Source of the DNA: Hyaloperonospora brassicae
Lineage: Eukaryota > Oomycota > Peronosporomycetes > Peronosporales > Peronosporaceae
Assembly: GCA_947650285.1 (NCBI GenBank)
Contig: CANTFL010000378.1
Span: 91,613 to 155,612 of the forward strand
Reading direction: 5' to 3'
DNA: 64,000 bases
Shown: positions 55,973-64,000 of the stretch, piece after piece
Numbering within the stretch: position 1 is the first letter of the stretch
How the letters are laid out: every line of letters begins with the position of its first letter
Translations under genes and position numbers: made by a program
Notes under the pieces: generated by a model
What the model saw: the letters and a program-made list of their open reading frames with translations, nothing else
Told to the model about the DNA's origin: nothing
The model's database searches: none

Positions 55973-55974
55973 GG

Positions 55975-56366
55975 TGTAACGGGGCACACCCTTGCGTGAA
56001 CTTAACACAAGGGTTTCGGTGCCCCGACAGACGTACACAAGTCAAGCGATGAAGCGTAGGTAAGGTAAAAGCAGAACTGTTATATTACTATAATTAAGTC
56101 TTTTAACTACTGTCTCTCTGTTTGACTTAACTTAATTATACTAATCTAACTGAGTGTATGGTGACGTCTCGTCACCACTCATTGCGCGCGTCTTGCGGGG
56201 ATTCGTGGGTTGATATCATCATGATATCAACCAATGAACAGACTCTTTGGTCGACCTATCAATATCACCACTATTGGTGATATGGTTCAAAGAATATTCA
56301 ACTTCATATTCTTTATTTTCACTTTCTTTAAAGTGACAATTCCATGTAACGGGCTGCCCCGTTACA
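55975..56366 (-). repeat. A3 5' LTR
   Basis: 392 bp, same boundaries and palindromes as 48382-48773, differing at about two dozen positions. Followed by the second copy of GGTAC at 56367-56371 and the rest of the B4 LTR. Confidence 0.92.
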
Positions 56367-56371
56367 GGTAC

Positions 56372-56499
56372 GCTATTGCCAGCCACCCATTCCAGCTTGT
56401 ATCCACCAATCATTGCATTCTTGGCTTAACTGGAGCGTGTGACCCTTTGTATCGCCGATCCCAGTCCCAAGGACATTTCCATGTGACCTCTTTGCCACA
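56372..56499 (-). repeat. B4 5' LTR, outer part
   Basis: Continues the B4 5' LTR beyond A3 and ends TTTGCCACA at 56499. It aligns with 36195-36322 in the other LTR with about ten differences. Confidence 0.9.
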
Positions 56500-57229
56500 A
56501 ACGCTAGGGATCAAGAAGTGCGAAAAGGGAGAAGATGAATTACTTGGTACACTCGCTTCCAGCATTACCCCGCGCGAAGAGGTTGACGAGATGTTGATCT
56601 TGATCGCCCCTCAGAAATAGCCGAAACATACTACGAGTATGCCACCACCAACAGTGGAGGATGTTGAAAGTCTTTGGGTGGTCAGTTTCGATGGATCTGC
56701 CCAAACCAAACGTAAAGGCGGGGCGTATCAAAAATTAGTATCGAAGGTTCCAGAATGGAAGATTGTGACTGCTGCAGCCGAATATGCGACAGACTTGACA
56801 ATGAGCGAGGACGAGTATCGTGATCTGCTACTAGGTTTCGATCTCCTGGTCGATTAAATGCGAGGTCTCATAATTATTCATGGTTATTCTAACATGGTGA
56901 TCAGGCAGATGCGCGGAAAAATCGATCGGAAAGCGCCCGGATTGCAGTTGTTACGTCATAAGGCGATGAAAAAACTCCGATCGTGGCCAACCCACGAATT
57001 CCTACATATGAAGAGAGAATGGTATCAAAGTGCCGACCGACTGGCAAGCAAGGCTTTGCAACAAGATCAAGTCTCGATCGCTTTATCCGATCAAAATCGT
57101 CAGGATTTACGTTCGTTGAACCTGTTAGACGAGTTGTTGACACCCAAAAGTGTCGATCAAGTCGTGACAATACCTGACGTCACTAGGTCAGACTTAAGGA
57201 TACGGCGATCGCCTGAAGTACTGCAATAG
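56500..57229 (+). pseudogene. B3 RNase H, second part
   Basis: Resumes IKKCEKGEDELLGTLASSIT, EVDEMLILIAPQK, stop, then 56639-56857 VSFDGSAQTKRKGGAYQKLV and TAAAEYATDLTMSEDEYRDL, and 56858-57229 IIIHGYSNMVIRQMRGKIDR, LLRHKAMKKLRSWPTHEFLH and MKREWYQSADRLASKALQQD, an archaeal/cellular-type second RNase H with D, E, D and terminal D in RLAS. Stops at QK and LLVD. Confidence 0.8.
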
Positions 57230-58632
57230 AAATTTGTTCGGCAGGTCAGAATTGAGAGAATCAAGCAATCACAGGAAGAGGAGAAGTGGATCGCCAACCT
57301 GAAGGAATTTTTAATCGGGGACATAACGAAGCTGAGTGTCGAAGAAGCGAAACCATGTGCTCGGATCGCGTCCGAATATGAAGTAGGCAAAAGCGGACTA
57401 TTGTTTTTCTGCCCATAATCAACGTAAGAGCCAGACAGTCGCGGGGAGTTCGATCATTTGGTGATACCAGAACTACTGCAGCAATATTTCTTACATCACT
57501 ACCATTCAAGTCTTGAGAGCGGCCACTACGGGATAGGCCGAACGAACCAACGAATCCGGTCTAACTTTCACTGGAGAGGACTCTATCAGAGTGTCCAGCG
57601 TTACGTGAAATAATGTGTTGGTCGCACGACGGGAAAAAGAAATCCTATTCTTCGCGGCAATTCTTCGAGTAATGTCCAAGCCAATTACCCGTTTCAAATA
57701 ATCGCGATGGATCACATACCGTCACCATCACGATCTTTCAAAGGAAATACCGATTTGTTGATGTGGGCGGTTCTGTTCTAAGGGGACATGATCGCCAAGT
57801 CTAGTTCCTCCAGAAGCGCACAAACGATCGCTGAGAGTTACGAGAAGTGTGTCTTTCGAAGATTTGGAGCTAGTGAAGCGATCCGCCACGATCGAGAGCC
57901 AAAGTTCATGTCCGGTTTCTTCCGAGCGTTCAATCGAATCGCGGGGCAGAAACAACGTGCGACCATGGCGTACCGACCTCAAGCGGACGGGACAGCAGAA
58001 CGAGTGGTGCAAAACCTGACGAGAGCGTTGAAAATGTACGTCACGGACACGAATCAGAAGGATTGGGACGAACACGCCGAGAGGTTGACGTTAGCCATCA
58101 ATACGGCAAAGGATCATGTGCGAGGAGTTTCTCCATTTTACTTGATTCACGGTTGGGACAAACGATAGACGTTGGAAGCGACTTTCCCCTTGTAAAGCAC
58201 CAAACTACGGGATTGAGAACCCCGATGATGGCGATATCATATACAGCGTCAATGTTAGCGGGCGAGAGAAGTCGCTAACGATCTTCTACGGATCACGATC
58301 CAAGATCGGGCCGATCGACACAACACTGAGGAAGTATCACATGAGATCGAGGTTTTATCACAAGTATGGCTCTATTTCGATCGAGTGAGAGAAGCGAATA
58401 CCCGAAAGCTGGCACATATGTGGAATAAGCCTTATTTGGTATGGGAACTTGGCGGAATACACGCGATGCGGTTAAAGACTTCGGGTACTTCGTATCGATT
58501 GTTCCCACTGGTACATAAATCCAAGCTTTAGCAAGTAAAGAACTTCCCGTATCGGCCAAAAAACCAGCGAGCTGTTGAGGGGGAGGATCGCCTCGATTTT
58601 GACGAATCCATGTTGACGGAAGACATCTAGAA
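57230..58632 (+). pseudogene. B3 integrase
   Basis: Zinc-finger region at about 57450-57620 (LVIPELLQQYFLHHYHSSLE, GHYGIGRTNQRIRSNFHW, CVGRTTGK with one Cys lost). The core begins IIAMDHIPSPSRSFKGNTD (about 57700), stop, then 57788-58168 with AIRHDREPKFMSGFFRAFNR and AYRPQADGTAERVVQNL: Asp, Asp and Glu of the triad are recognisable. The tail at about 58290-58560 reads SQVWLYFDRVREANTRKLAH and PYLVWELGGIHAMRLKTSGT. Ends LDFDESMLTEDI, cut by B5. Confidence 0.8.
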
Positions 58633-58633
58633 G

Positions 58634-59968
58634 TGTGGTAAAGCGACTATGGATATTCGCTGTAGAGGAACTGATCGCATTCCCGTTATGTCCGAGCCAG
58701 TTAACGGTTGGCTGCCCGATCCCACATCTGGTCAGATCGCGTCCATTGGACAGTCAGACTAAAATGGATAACAGATCGGGCAGGTTGGGACCTGCGATCT
58801 TGGGTCAAGGTATGAAGCGGAAGGTAAGGTTGGCGATCGGTCGATCAAGAAGGGGATTGCGATCAGGAGGGCAATCTCGATCAAGGAGGCGATCAAGATC
58901 GTGATTATTGATCTAGATTGTGATCAGTGATCAGGTATGTGATCGCGATCAAGTTGGTGTGGAGCACACCATGTGATCCGCGATCAGCAAGGCGATCACG
59001 ATCAGGAAGCGATCGAGATCGTGATCAGTGATCAGGTATGTGATCGCGATCGAGTTGGTGTGGAGCACACCATGTGATCCGCGATCAGCAAGGCGATAAC
59101 GATCAGGAAGCGATCGAGATCGTGATCAGTGATCAGGTATGTGATCGCGATCAAGTTGTTGTGGAGCACACCATGTAATCCGCGATCAGGAGGCGATCGC
59201 GATCAGGAGGCGATCGGGATCGTGATCAGTGATCAGGTATGTGATCGCGATCATACAAGTGTATTAGGTGTGGGCCACGAAAGTACATGATCGCTACCGT
59301 CTAGAGAAAGCGACATGTGGCAAACGCTGTCCGAGACATTGGGATAGGGATAGGGTTGTTGGGTTTGATTGGTTAACATTAAAGAGAGTTCAATTTGCTT
59401 CAAAGTACACGTGTCGACTTCTCCTCCGGGTGGATCATTGGCCACCCGACGTCAAGGAAAGGTTTACATACTTTAATCGAGTGATATCCCTGGATTGTTT
59501 GGTCAGGGATCAAGATCTCTCAAATGACACCCCAACTGCGACTGGACGCAATAAACCCTTTGTGGTTGAGGACCCAAGATCGCGAGACGGCTCAAGTGGT
59601 CAGAAGGCTCGCGAATCTAGGTCTACATTTGGACAAGGCTATCTGTTACAGATCAGGTTGACTCATATCGAGCACCACACAAGCATAAAAGTGATCGCGT
59701 GACTAATTCCACGTGGTCACTCCAATTCCGATCGTGGTGTGAAGATTTCCACACCGTTATCGAACCTCGACCCCGTCGCAAACACGGTCAAGTTTTCCAT
59801 TGACACGAGTCCACCTGCAAGAGTACAACCCGCTTCACCGACGGGTACTAAAGGTGAGGAAGAAATCATAGAGCATGGAATCGTAGTACTCCTCCGTTAT
59901 CCGGTCGTCCGGGCGCTTGTTGAGAGTTGGTATTGACCCCTCGAAAGAGCGATAACCACTCCCTTACA
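58634..59968 (+). repeat. B5 5' LTR
   Basis: 1335 bp, TGTGGTAAAGCG to CCCTTACA. The middle is a GATC-rich tandem array. 59268-59930 matches the B2 LTR 24060-24420 region in reverse. PBS-like sequence (TAATGCGCGTGTCC) begins two bases after the end. Confidence 0.8.
58921..59251 (+). repeat. 101-bp GATC-rich tandem repeat in B5 LTR
   Basis: TGATCAGTGATCAGGTATGTGATCGCGATC recurs (starting 58921, 59022, 59123 and 59223), period 101, 101 and 100 bp, three full units and a partial. GATC occurs about once per 10 bp. Diffuse related GATC repeats precede it from about 58800. Confidence 0.9.
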
Positions 59969-59969
59969 A

Positions 59970-61150
59970 TAATGCGCGTGTCCGGATCTTCTGATGACTC
60001 GGGAATTCACTGTGATCTCCTGAGTGAAGATGTGATGGATAAACTTATTTTCAAGATGGAAGCGTCGAAGTCAACGGAATCTTTACAGACGCTTAAGTCT
60101 GAAATTTTTCAATATATTAGAGTTTTGGGAGGGGATTTGATCGCAAGAATATAGAGGAAAATTCGATCAGTCAATTTGAAGGGCAAACCTCGACCCCCTT
60201 CTGAGGTCCGGTCGGGGGCCACCGCGGATCGCGCTACAAAGCATGATTTACTAGGGTGAACACCTATCGGTTAGGTCAAGTCAGCGTTCCCAAGGAGCCA
60301 AAAACAAAATAAAGAAAAATGCCTGGTTTTCGGTGATCTAGGTGACATTACCGGCACAGAATTGGCACAGCCAACTGAGTCGCACTACTCGTCGCACGTG
60401 GAAAGATCTGCTGAAAGGTTTCATGGTGCAATATGGAGGGTACGGCGTTTCAAATGCCAGACAGTATTACCACGCACGCAAACGACCGAATGATACCCCG
60501 CTGGAGTATTTGCATCGATTAAATGGGGCAGCTATTCGAGCCAAGGTCTCGATTCAAGGAGGAAGACACGCTACGCGGCGTGAACATGTGAAACATTTTA
60601 TTTCTACGCTGGACGATCGCGATTTTGCGAAACATTTGACTCTACTGCGATTGTCGGAAGCCGACGATATTGAAGAAACGTTGCGTGTGTATCAGCGGAT
60701 GGAAAAATGGTACACGAAGACGTCGGTGGGATCGAGAAAGTTTCATCATCGATCAAATGTTAATGCTGATCAGGTGCCGTCAAAATCAAATCGAGCCGTA
60801 CGAGCGATCAGGATGGAAAGCGGGAGCAGCAGATCGGAGTCGTATCCCAGCGGATCGGAAGAGGACGTGGACCGGCGCAGAGTTTGTGCAACTACCGCTT
60901 CCACCCCAGTGCAATCAAACCAAGATCATGGTATGCCGCATGAGGAATCTGGTCGGGACGAGTTACGCGATCACGGAGAGCAATCGAAAACGTGCGCTCA
61001 CTGTTGATCAATCATTCATAATGATCGTCGCTGCTAGAAGCATTTGACTTGCTATAAGTGCGGCCGTAAAGGACATCCATCGGAAAAATGTTTTTACGCG
61101 TGTGCAGCTTGTAGAAAAGTGCATGATAGTGGCAGGTGACCTTTCGAAAA
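59970..61150 (+). pseudogene. B5 gag (N-terminus, capsid, zinc knuckle)
   Basis: Starts MRVSGSSDDSGIHCDLLSED (about 59972) in the 59927-60154 frame. After stops and a deletion of most of the charged N-terminal extension, 60342-61007 (221 codons) encodes the capsid domain: LPAQNWHSQLSRTTRRTWKD, MVQYGGYGVSNARQYYHARK, TPLEYLHRLNGAAIRAKVSI and STLDDRDFAKHLTLLRLSEA. Then 61040-61150 in another frame gives LTCYKCGRKGHPSEKCFYAC, an intact CCHC knuckle. The gap with GATADRAT-like DRATKHDLLG near 60225-60260 matches PPPxxDRAAxHDLL of B3 and B4. Confidence 0.8.
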
Positions 61151-61425
61151 GTTCTACAATCTGATGCGTTAATGGTATGTACCTACCAAGCACGCAGGAA
61201 TGTTTCCGTCCAAGGCGGAGGAGATGTTAAACTAAGACGCTCGCCAGGATGAAATCTGGTACGAGCCGAGCGTTCTAGGCTCTGCATACGTGCATTCGTT
61301 GAGAAACAAGTGAAGGATCAAGAAGTTAACGATCAGGCCGAGTCTATCGCTAATATACGTATTAATTCAACTTGTGTCCCGGCGATTCCAAGTTTGCAAC
61401 GAATTGATGAATACACCCGATCACC

Positions 61426-61811
61426 GTGGAGATGGATCTCGATCTCGCACCAGCGGAATCACGTGGTTATCGGAAATACCACACCCCTGGAAAGTGGTTC
61501 AAGCAGGCTAAAGCGGTTGGCAAGATCAACAATGAGAAGGCCACTATGCTGTTTGATTCCGGTGCTGAAGTGTCAATCATCGACACCATCTTAGCTCTTA
61601 AGGTAGGGTGAATGATCGACGAAAGCCAGACTCAAGAATGTGTTGGCATAGGGGAAAACGCATACATGAAAATTGGGCGCACGAAGATCAAGATCACATT
61701 GGACGGCTCAATCGAAGTTATTATTTCGACGTATGGCTAGGTGATCAAGTCGGTCAAGAGGCTATACTGGGTATGGGCTCATGGTTCCGGCGGGGATTCG
61801 CTTGGATCTAG
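61426..61811 (+). pseudogene. B5 aspartic protease
   Basis: 61426-61611: ESRGYRKYHTPGKWFKQAKA, VGKINNEKATMLFDSGAEVS with catalytic DSGA, then TGA after LALKVG at the same place as a TGA in B3 (KVG-stop). It continues in shifting frames with ECVGIGENAYMK and GQEAILGMG. Not functional. Confidence 0.8.
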
Positions 61812-62362
61812 CGGACGGAACCATATGTCTGCCCGATGAAGTTCGCATTGGCCTAGCGAGGCGTAAGCCACTTTATAGATCAATCATCCAAGCTATCAAC
61901 TTGAATGATCAACACGTGGTGATACCGGTTGGAAAACCAACAGAAGTGAGAATAGGTATCGCGCCGCCAAGAGCTAAACTGTGGGTAAGAAGAGACGTGG
62001 GGTGGGTACCAACTGTGACTACCGGGCTTGGCAGGATCAACTATGGACAGCTCACAAACCGATGTGATCGCGAGGTGATTTTACGCTGGGGAACTCCACT
62101 AGGGCTGTGGATGGTAGCGGACACGATATCTCGATCGCAGGGTTACGTGTCTGTGGGGTCGCGACGTTATAACGAGTGGCAGACATTAGCGTTCGTGGCT
62201 ACAACTGATCGAGAAGAAGTCTCGCCCGCAACGTATGAAGGGCCATTGGTTGATCAGCGGTCATATCCTACGCCGAGAAAGATTTTAAAACGACAAGAAG
62301 TGAAGACAGTAACAGAGGCAAACGACTGCAGTGCTGACAAGTTAAACCCGATCAAAATGTGA
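61781..62362 (+). pseudogene. B5 post-protease pol segment
   Basis: 193 codons: MVPAGIRLDLADGTICLPDE, VRIGLARRKPLYRSIIQAIN, AKLWVRRDVGWVPTVTTGLG, REVILRWGTPLGLWMVADTI and SRRYNEWQTLAFVATTDREE. Conserved among B3, B4 and B5 but not a domain I can name. It lies between the protease fold and the acidic linker. Best preserved here. Confidence 0.7.
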
Positions 62363-62376
62363 TCGACTAGGATTTA

Positions 62377-62865
62377 ATGTACTATATAGACGAGAGTGAA
62401 AGCAATGATCGCGCTATGAAGAGCGATCAAAGATCGATCAAGGTACTTGTGACGGAACATACAAATGACGAGACGCAAGACGATGAGCGTGTGCAAACCA
62501 TGTCAAAGGAATCTTGCAGAGTAGTGACGCCGACCGTGACAGGGAGGATCGATTGCGAGGAGCCTGATCGGCGGCAGAGACGATCCATCGACCATCCAGA
62601 CGCGATCTCTACCATGGATGTTGATGGACAAAAACAGTCCAGAAATCAGTGTGACGAGATCGCGAGGGGCACAGAAGAGCGGTGTATGCAGCCCGAGGAA
62701 GATGTTTGTCTACCAACAAAAATTTCTTCGTTGATCTCTACGACCCAAGGGTGCAGGAAGGGTGATCAGTCACAAGATCGGCATGAGGAGTCAAACCCTG
62801 AAGCAAAGATAGTCGACGCAAAAGATGGTGGTGGTGTCAAGTACGTCAATTATTATGATAACTAA
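62377..62865 (+). pseudogene. B5 acidic linker
   Basis: 163 codons, Asp/Glu/Arg-rich and low complexity (DESESNDRAMKSDQRSIKVL, TTQGCRKGDQSQDRHEESNP). Equivalent in position to B3 33009-33400. It ends at VKYVNYYDN, after which homology to family B stops. Confidence 0.6.
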
Positions 62866-62869
62866 CGAC

Positions 62870-63778
62870 TGATAAGTGTGACAAGAAGTACGGCCCGGGT
62901 ATCGGGTCGACAACTAAAGGGCTCCGTAGAGCCAGAAGCGACGGCAACGAGGTCAGAGACCCTCCTACCGAAGCCAACTAAGAGTCAATCATGACCGCTG
63001 GCGCGACCAAGTAGACTGGGGACATGCGTACCGCCGGAGCGGCAGCACGTACAACGCGGGTAAGCTGCCATATAAGGCAACAAACCCCTTTAGGACCGCT
63101 TGCGCGGCCCCCGACGTGGAGTGCGAACACCGGAGTGACTGCGTGGCGTGGAGAACGCCAACCCGCCGTCTATCTCTCCGAGGAGCTCAACCATCTGCGA
63201 TGGTGGCCCCCTTCAGCCGCTTGCGCGGCCCCCGACGTGGAGTGCGATCACCGAAGTGACTGCGTGGCGTGGAGAACGCCAACCCGCCATATATCTCTCC
63301 GAGGAGCTCAGCCATCTGCGATGGTGGCCCCCTTCAGCCGCTTGCGCGGCCCCCGACGTGGAGTGCGATCACCGAAGTGACTGCGTGGCGTGGAGAACGC
63401 CAACCCGCCATATATCTCTCCGAGGAGCTCAACCATCTGCGATGGTGGCCCCCTTCAGCCGCTTGCGCGGCCCCCGACGTGGAGTGCGATCACCGAAGTG
63501 ACTGCGTGGCGTGGAGAACGCCAACCCGCCGTATATCTCTCCGAGGAGCTCAACCATCTGCGATGGTGGCCCCCTTCAGCCGCTTGCGCGGCCCCTTGAC
63601 GTGGAGTGTGCGCTCGCCGCAGCGGCGACACGTGGCGCGGGGTTCGCCTCCAGTCCGTAAAACACCCCTGCTAGGGCCGCTTGCGCGACCCGTCGGTCTC
63701 CTACGCCCACACCCGCGACTGCGAGTGCAGCGTGCCCGCGTCAGATCTTCGACCACGTCGGCTCCCCAAGTGGAGGAT
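62870..63778 (+). mobile_element. Unidentified GC-rich insertion with tandem repeats
   Basis: About 900 bp with clearly higher GC than its surroundings, lying between the broken B5 pol and the family A LTR. It is mostly made of 121-bp repeats and their degenerate relatives. The start TGATAAGTGTGACAAG and end near AAGTGGAGGAT were judged only by loss of B5 homology. Plus-strand frames through the repeats change register each unit (121 is not a multiple of three), so they are not taken as genes. It could be an LTR or leader of another retroelement family. Confidence 0.45.
63096..63579 (+). repeat. 121-bp tandem repeat, 4 units plus decayed copy
   Basis: Units begin CCGCTTGCGCGGCCCCCGAC at 63096, 63217, 63338 and 63459. 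A divergent fifth starts at 63580 and a fragment at 63677. Units two to four differ by only a few bases (for example CATATATC against CGTATATC). Each unit contains GCTTGCGCGGCC, a GGCGTGGAGAACGCC hairpin, and ACCATCTGCGATGGT. Confidence 0.92.
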
Positions 63779-64000
63779 TGTAACGGGGCACACCCTTGCG
63801 TAACTTAACGCAAGGGATTTGGGTGCCCCGACGGACGTACACGTGGCTAGCGAGGAAGCGTAGGTAGGGTAAAAGTAGAACTGTTATATTAATAAATTAA
63901 GTCTTTAAACTACTGTCTCTTCGTTTGACTTAATTCAATTATACTAATATAACTGCATGTATGGTGACGTCTCGTCACCACTCATTGCGCGCGTCTTGCG
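63779..64000 (-). repeat. Family A LTR, partial (runs off window)
   Basis: Starts TGTAACGGGGCACACCCTTGCG and aligns with the first ~222 bp of the A3 LTR (antisense orientation on the plus strand). Flank before it is AGGAT. It is either a solo LTR or the 3' LTR of a minus-strand family A element beyond the window. Confidence 0.88.

Larger units (their letters stand above)
48377..56371 (-). mobile_element. Ty3/Gypsy chromovirus A3 (family A), complete with 5-bp target duplication
   Basis: LTRs 48382-48773 and 55975-56366, both 392 bp and about 94% identical by eye. The target duplication GGTAC is at 48377-48381 and 56367-56371; the empty site is seen in the other B4 LTR at 36190-36194. Minus-strand order: PBS, gag, protease, RT, RNase H, integrase, chromodomain, antisense frame, polypurine tract. 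Frames are long but interrupted by about eight stops or frameshifts. It is the best-preserved member and the reference for A1 and A2. Confidence 0.95.
35173..56499 (-). mobile_element. Ty3/Gypsy B4 (family B), near full-length, with nested A3 and solo LTR
   Basis: Minus-strand element. Right (5') LTR is 47398-48381 plus 56372-56499, split by A3. Internal 36323-47397: gag, zinc knuckle, protease, RT, RNase H, integrase, chromodomain, then a 2.5 kb antisense frame before the left (3') LTR 35173-36322. The two LTRs differ little over most of their length but differ strongly in the first 28 bp at the left/U5 end. The flanks GGAGG and AACGC do not form a clean duplication, although the host B3 frame continues across. 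A solo A LTR interrupts the protease-RT interval. Confidence 0.88.
28272..58633 (+). mobile_element. Ty3/Gypsy B3 (family B), split by B4 and ended by B5
   Basis: Plus-strand element in two pieces, 28272-35172 and 56500-58633. The 5' LTR is 28272-29424, the PBS 29426-29449, then gag, protease, RT and the first half of RNase H up to the codons for LLSNW (35169). The continuation after B4 starts ACG CTA GGG ATC AAG AAG TGC, matching B4 SNW-TLEVKRC, so reading resumes almost exactly where it broke. Integrase follows and ends at FDESMLTEDI where the B5 LTR begins. The 3' LTR is not in the window. Flank before the 5' LTR is TATCT. Confidence 0.85.
58634..62869 (+). mobile_element. Ty3/Gypsy B5 (family B), 5' half
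   Basis: 5' LTR 58634-59968, then gag, zinc knuckle, protease and the acidic linker, all plus strand, stopping before RT at about 62869 where unrelated GC-rich sequence begins. It interrupts B3 exactly at the start of the B3 chromodomain. The flank before the LTR is AGAAG. The 3' half and LTR should lie to the right of the window. Confidence 0.8.

Noticed and set aside
63024..63808. Plus-strand frames of about 117-179 codons through the 121-bp repeats
   Set aside because: The repeat period is not a multiple of three, so all three frames carry similar peptides. Openness follows from GC-rich repeats, not from a gene.

Overview
The window reads as a repeat-rich, gene-poor part of an oomycete genome, probably a Phytophthora or downy-mildew relative. 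Two things point there. Ty3/Gypsy elements with chromodomain integrases fill most of the window, and the only convincing host gene has a sequence upstream that fits the oomycete core promoter (Inr plus FPR). No bacterial-style operons, rRNA genes or CRISPR arrays are present.

Two Gypsy families account for about 56 kb. Family A has LTRs of about 390-460 bp that begin TGTAAC and end in GTTACA-like sequence. Its copies are A1 (1-9320, minus), A2 (16991-23909, plus), A3 (48382-56366, minus, complete with 5-bp target duplication), a solo LTR (43944-44332) and a partial LTR at the right edge (63779-64000). Family B has LTRs of 1.1-1.9 kb bounded by TGTGG...CCACA. Its copies are an LTR inside A1 (1029-2342), B2 (23910-28271, minus), B3 (28272-35172 plus 56500-58633, plus strand), B4 (35173-48381 plus 56372-56499, minus) and B5 (58634 to about 62869, plus). 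Every gag-pol is broken by stops and frameshifts. A3 is the least damaged and its two LTRs still look about 94% identical by eye.

Layout: A1; a 7.7 kb non-retroelement island (9321-16990) with a small secreted cysteine-rich protein gene, a 90-bp satellite and a dead pogo/Tigger transposase; then a nested stack. B2 sits in A2, B3 in B2, B4 in B3, A3 in the right LTR of B4, and a solo A LTR in the protease of B4. B5 sits in the end of B3 pol, and a GC-rich tandem-repeat unit follows B5. The missing right halves of B5, B3, B2 and A2 should lie beyond base 64000 in that order.

Main observations. (1) Family A internal sequence is packed with short inverted repeats, far more than chance, in coding and non-coding parts alike. 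(2) Both families carry a long antisense reading frame between pol and the 3' LTR that is recognisable between divergent copies. (3) A1 and A2, which have different LTRs and divergent flanks, share an inverted tract of about 5.0 kb that is nearly identical, including shared stop codons, which suggests gene conversion. (4) The B3 primer-binding site matches 24 nt of a tRNA 3' end, past position A58.
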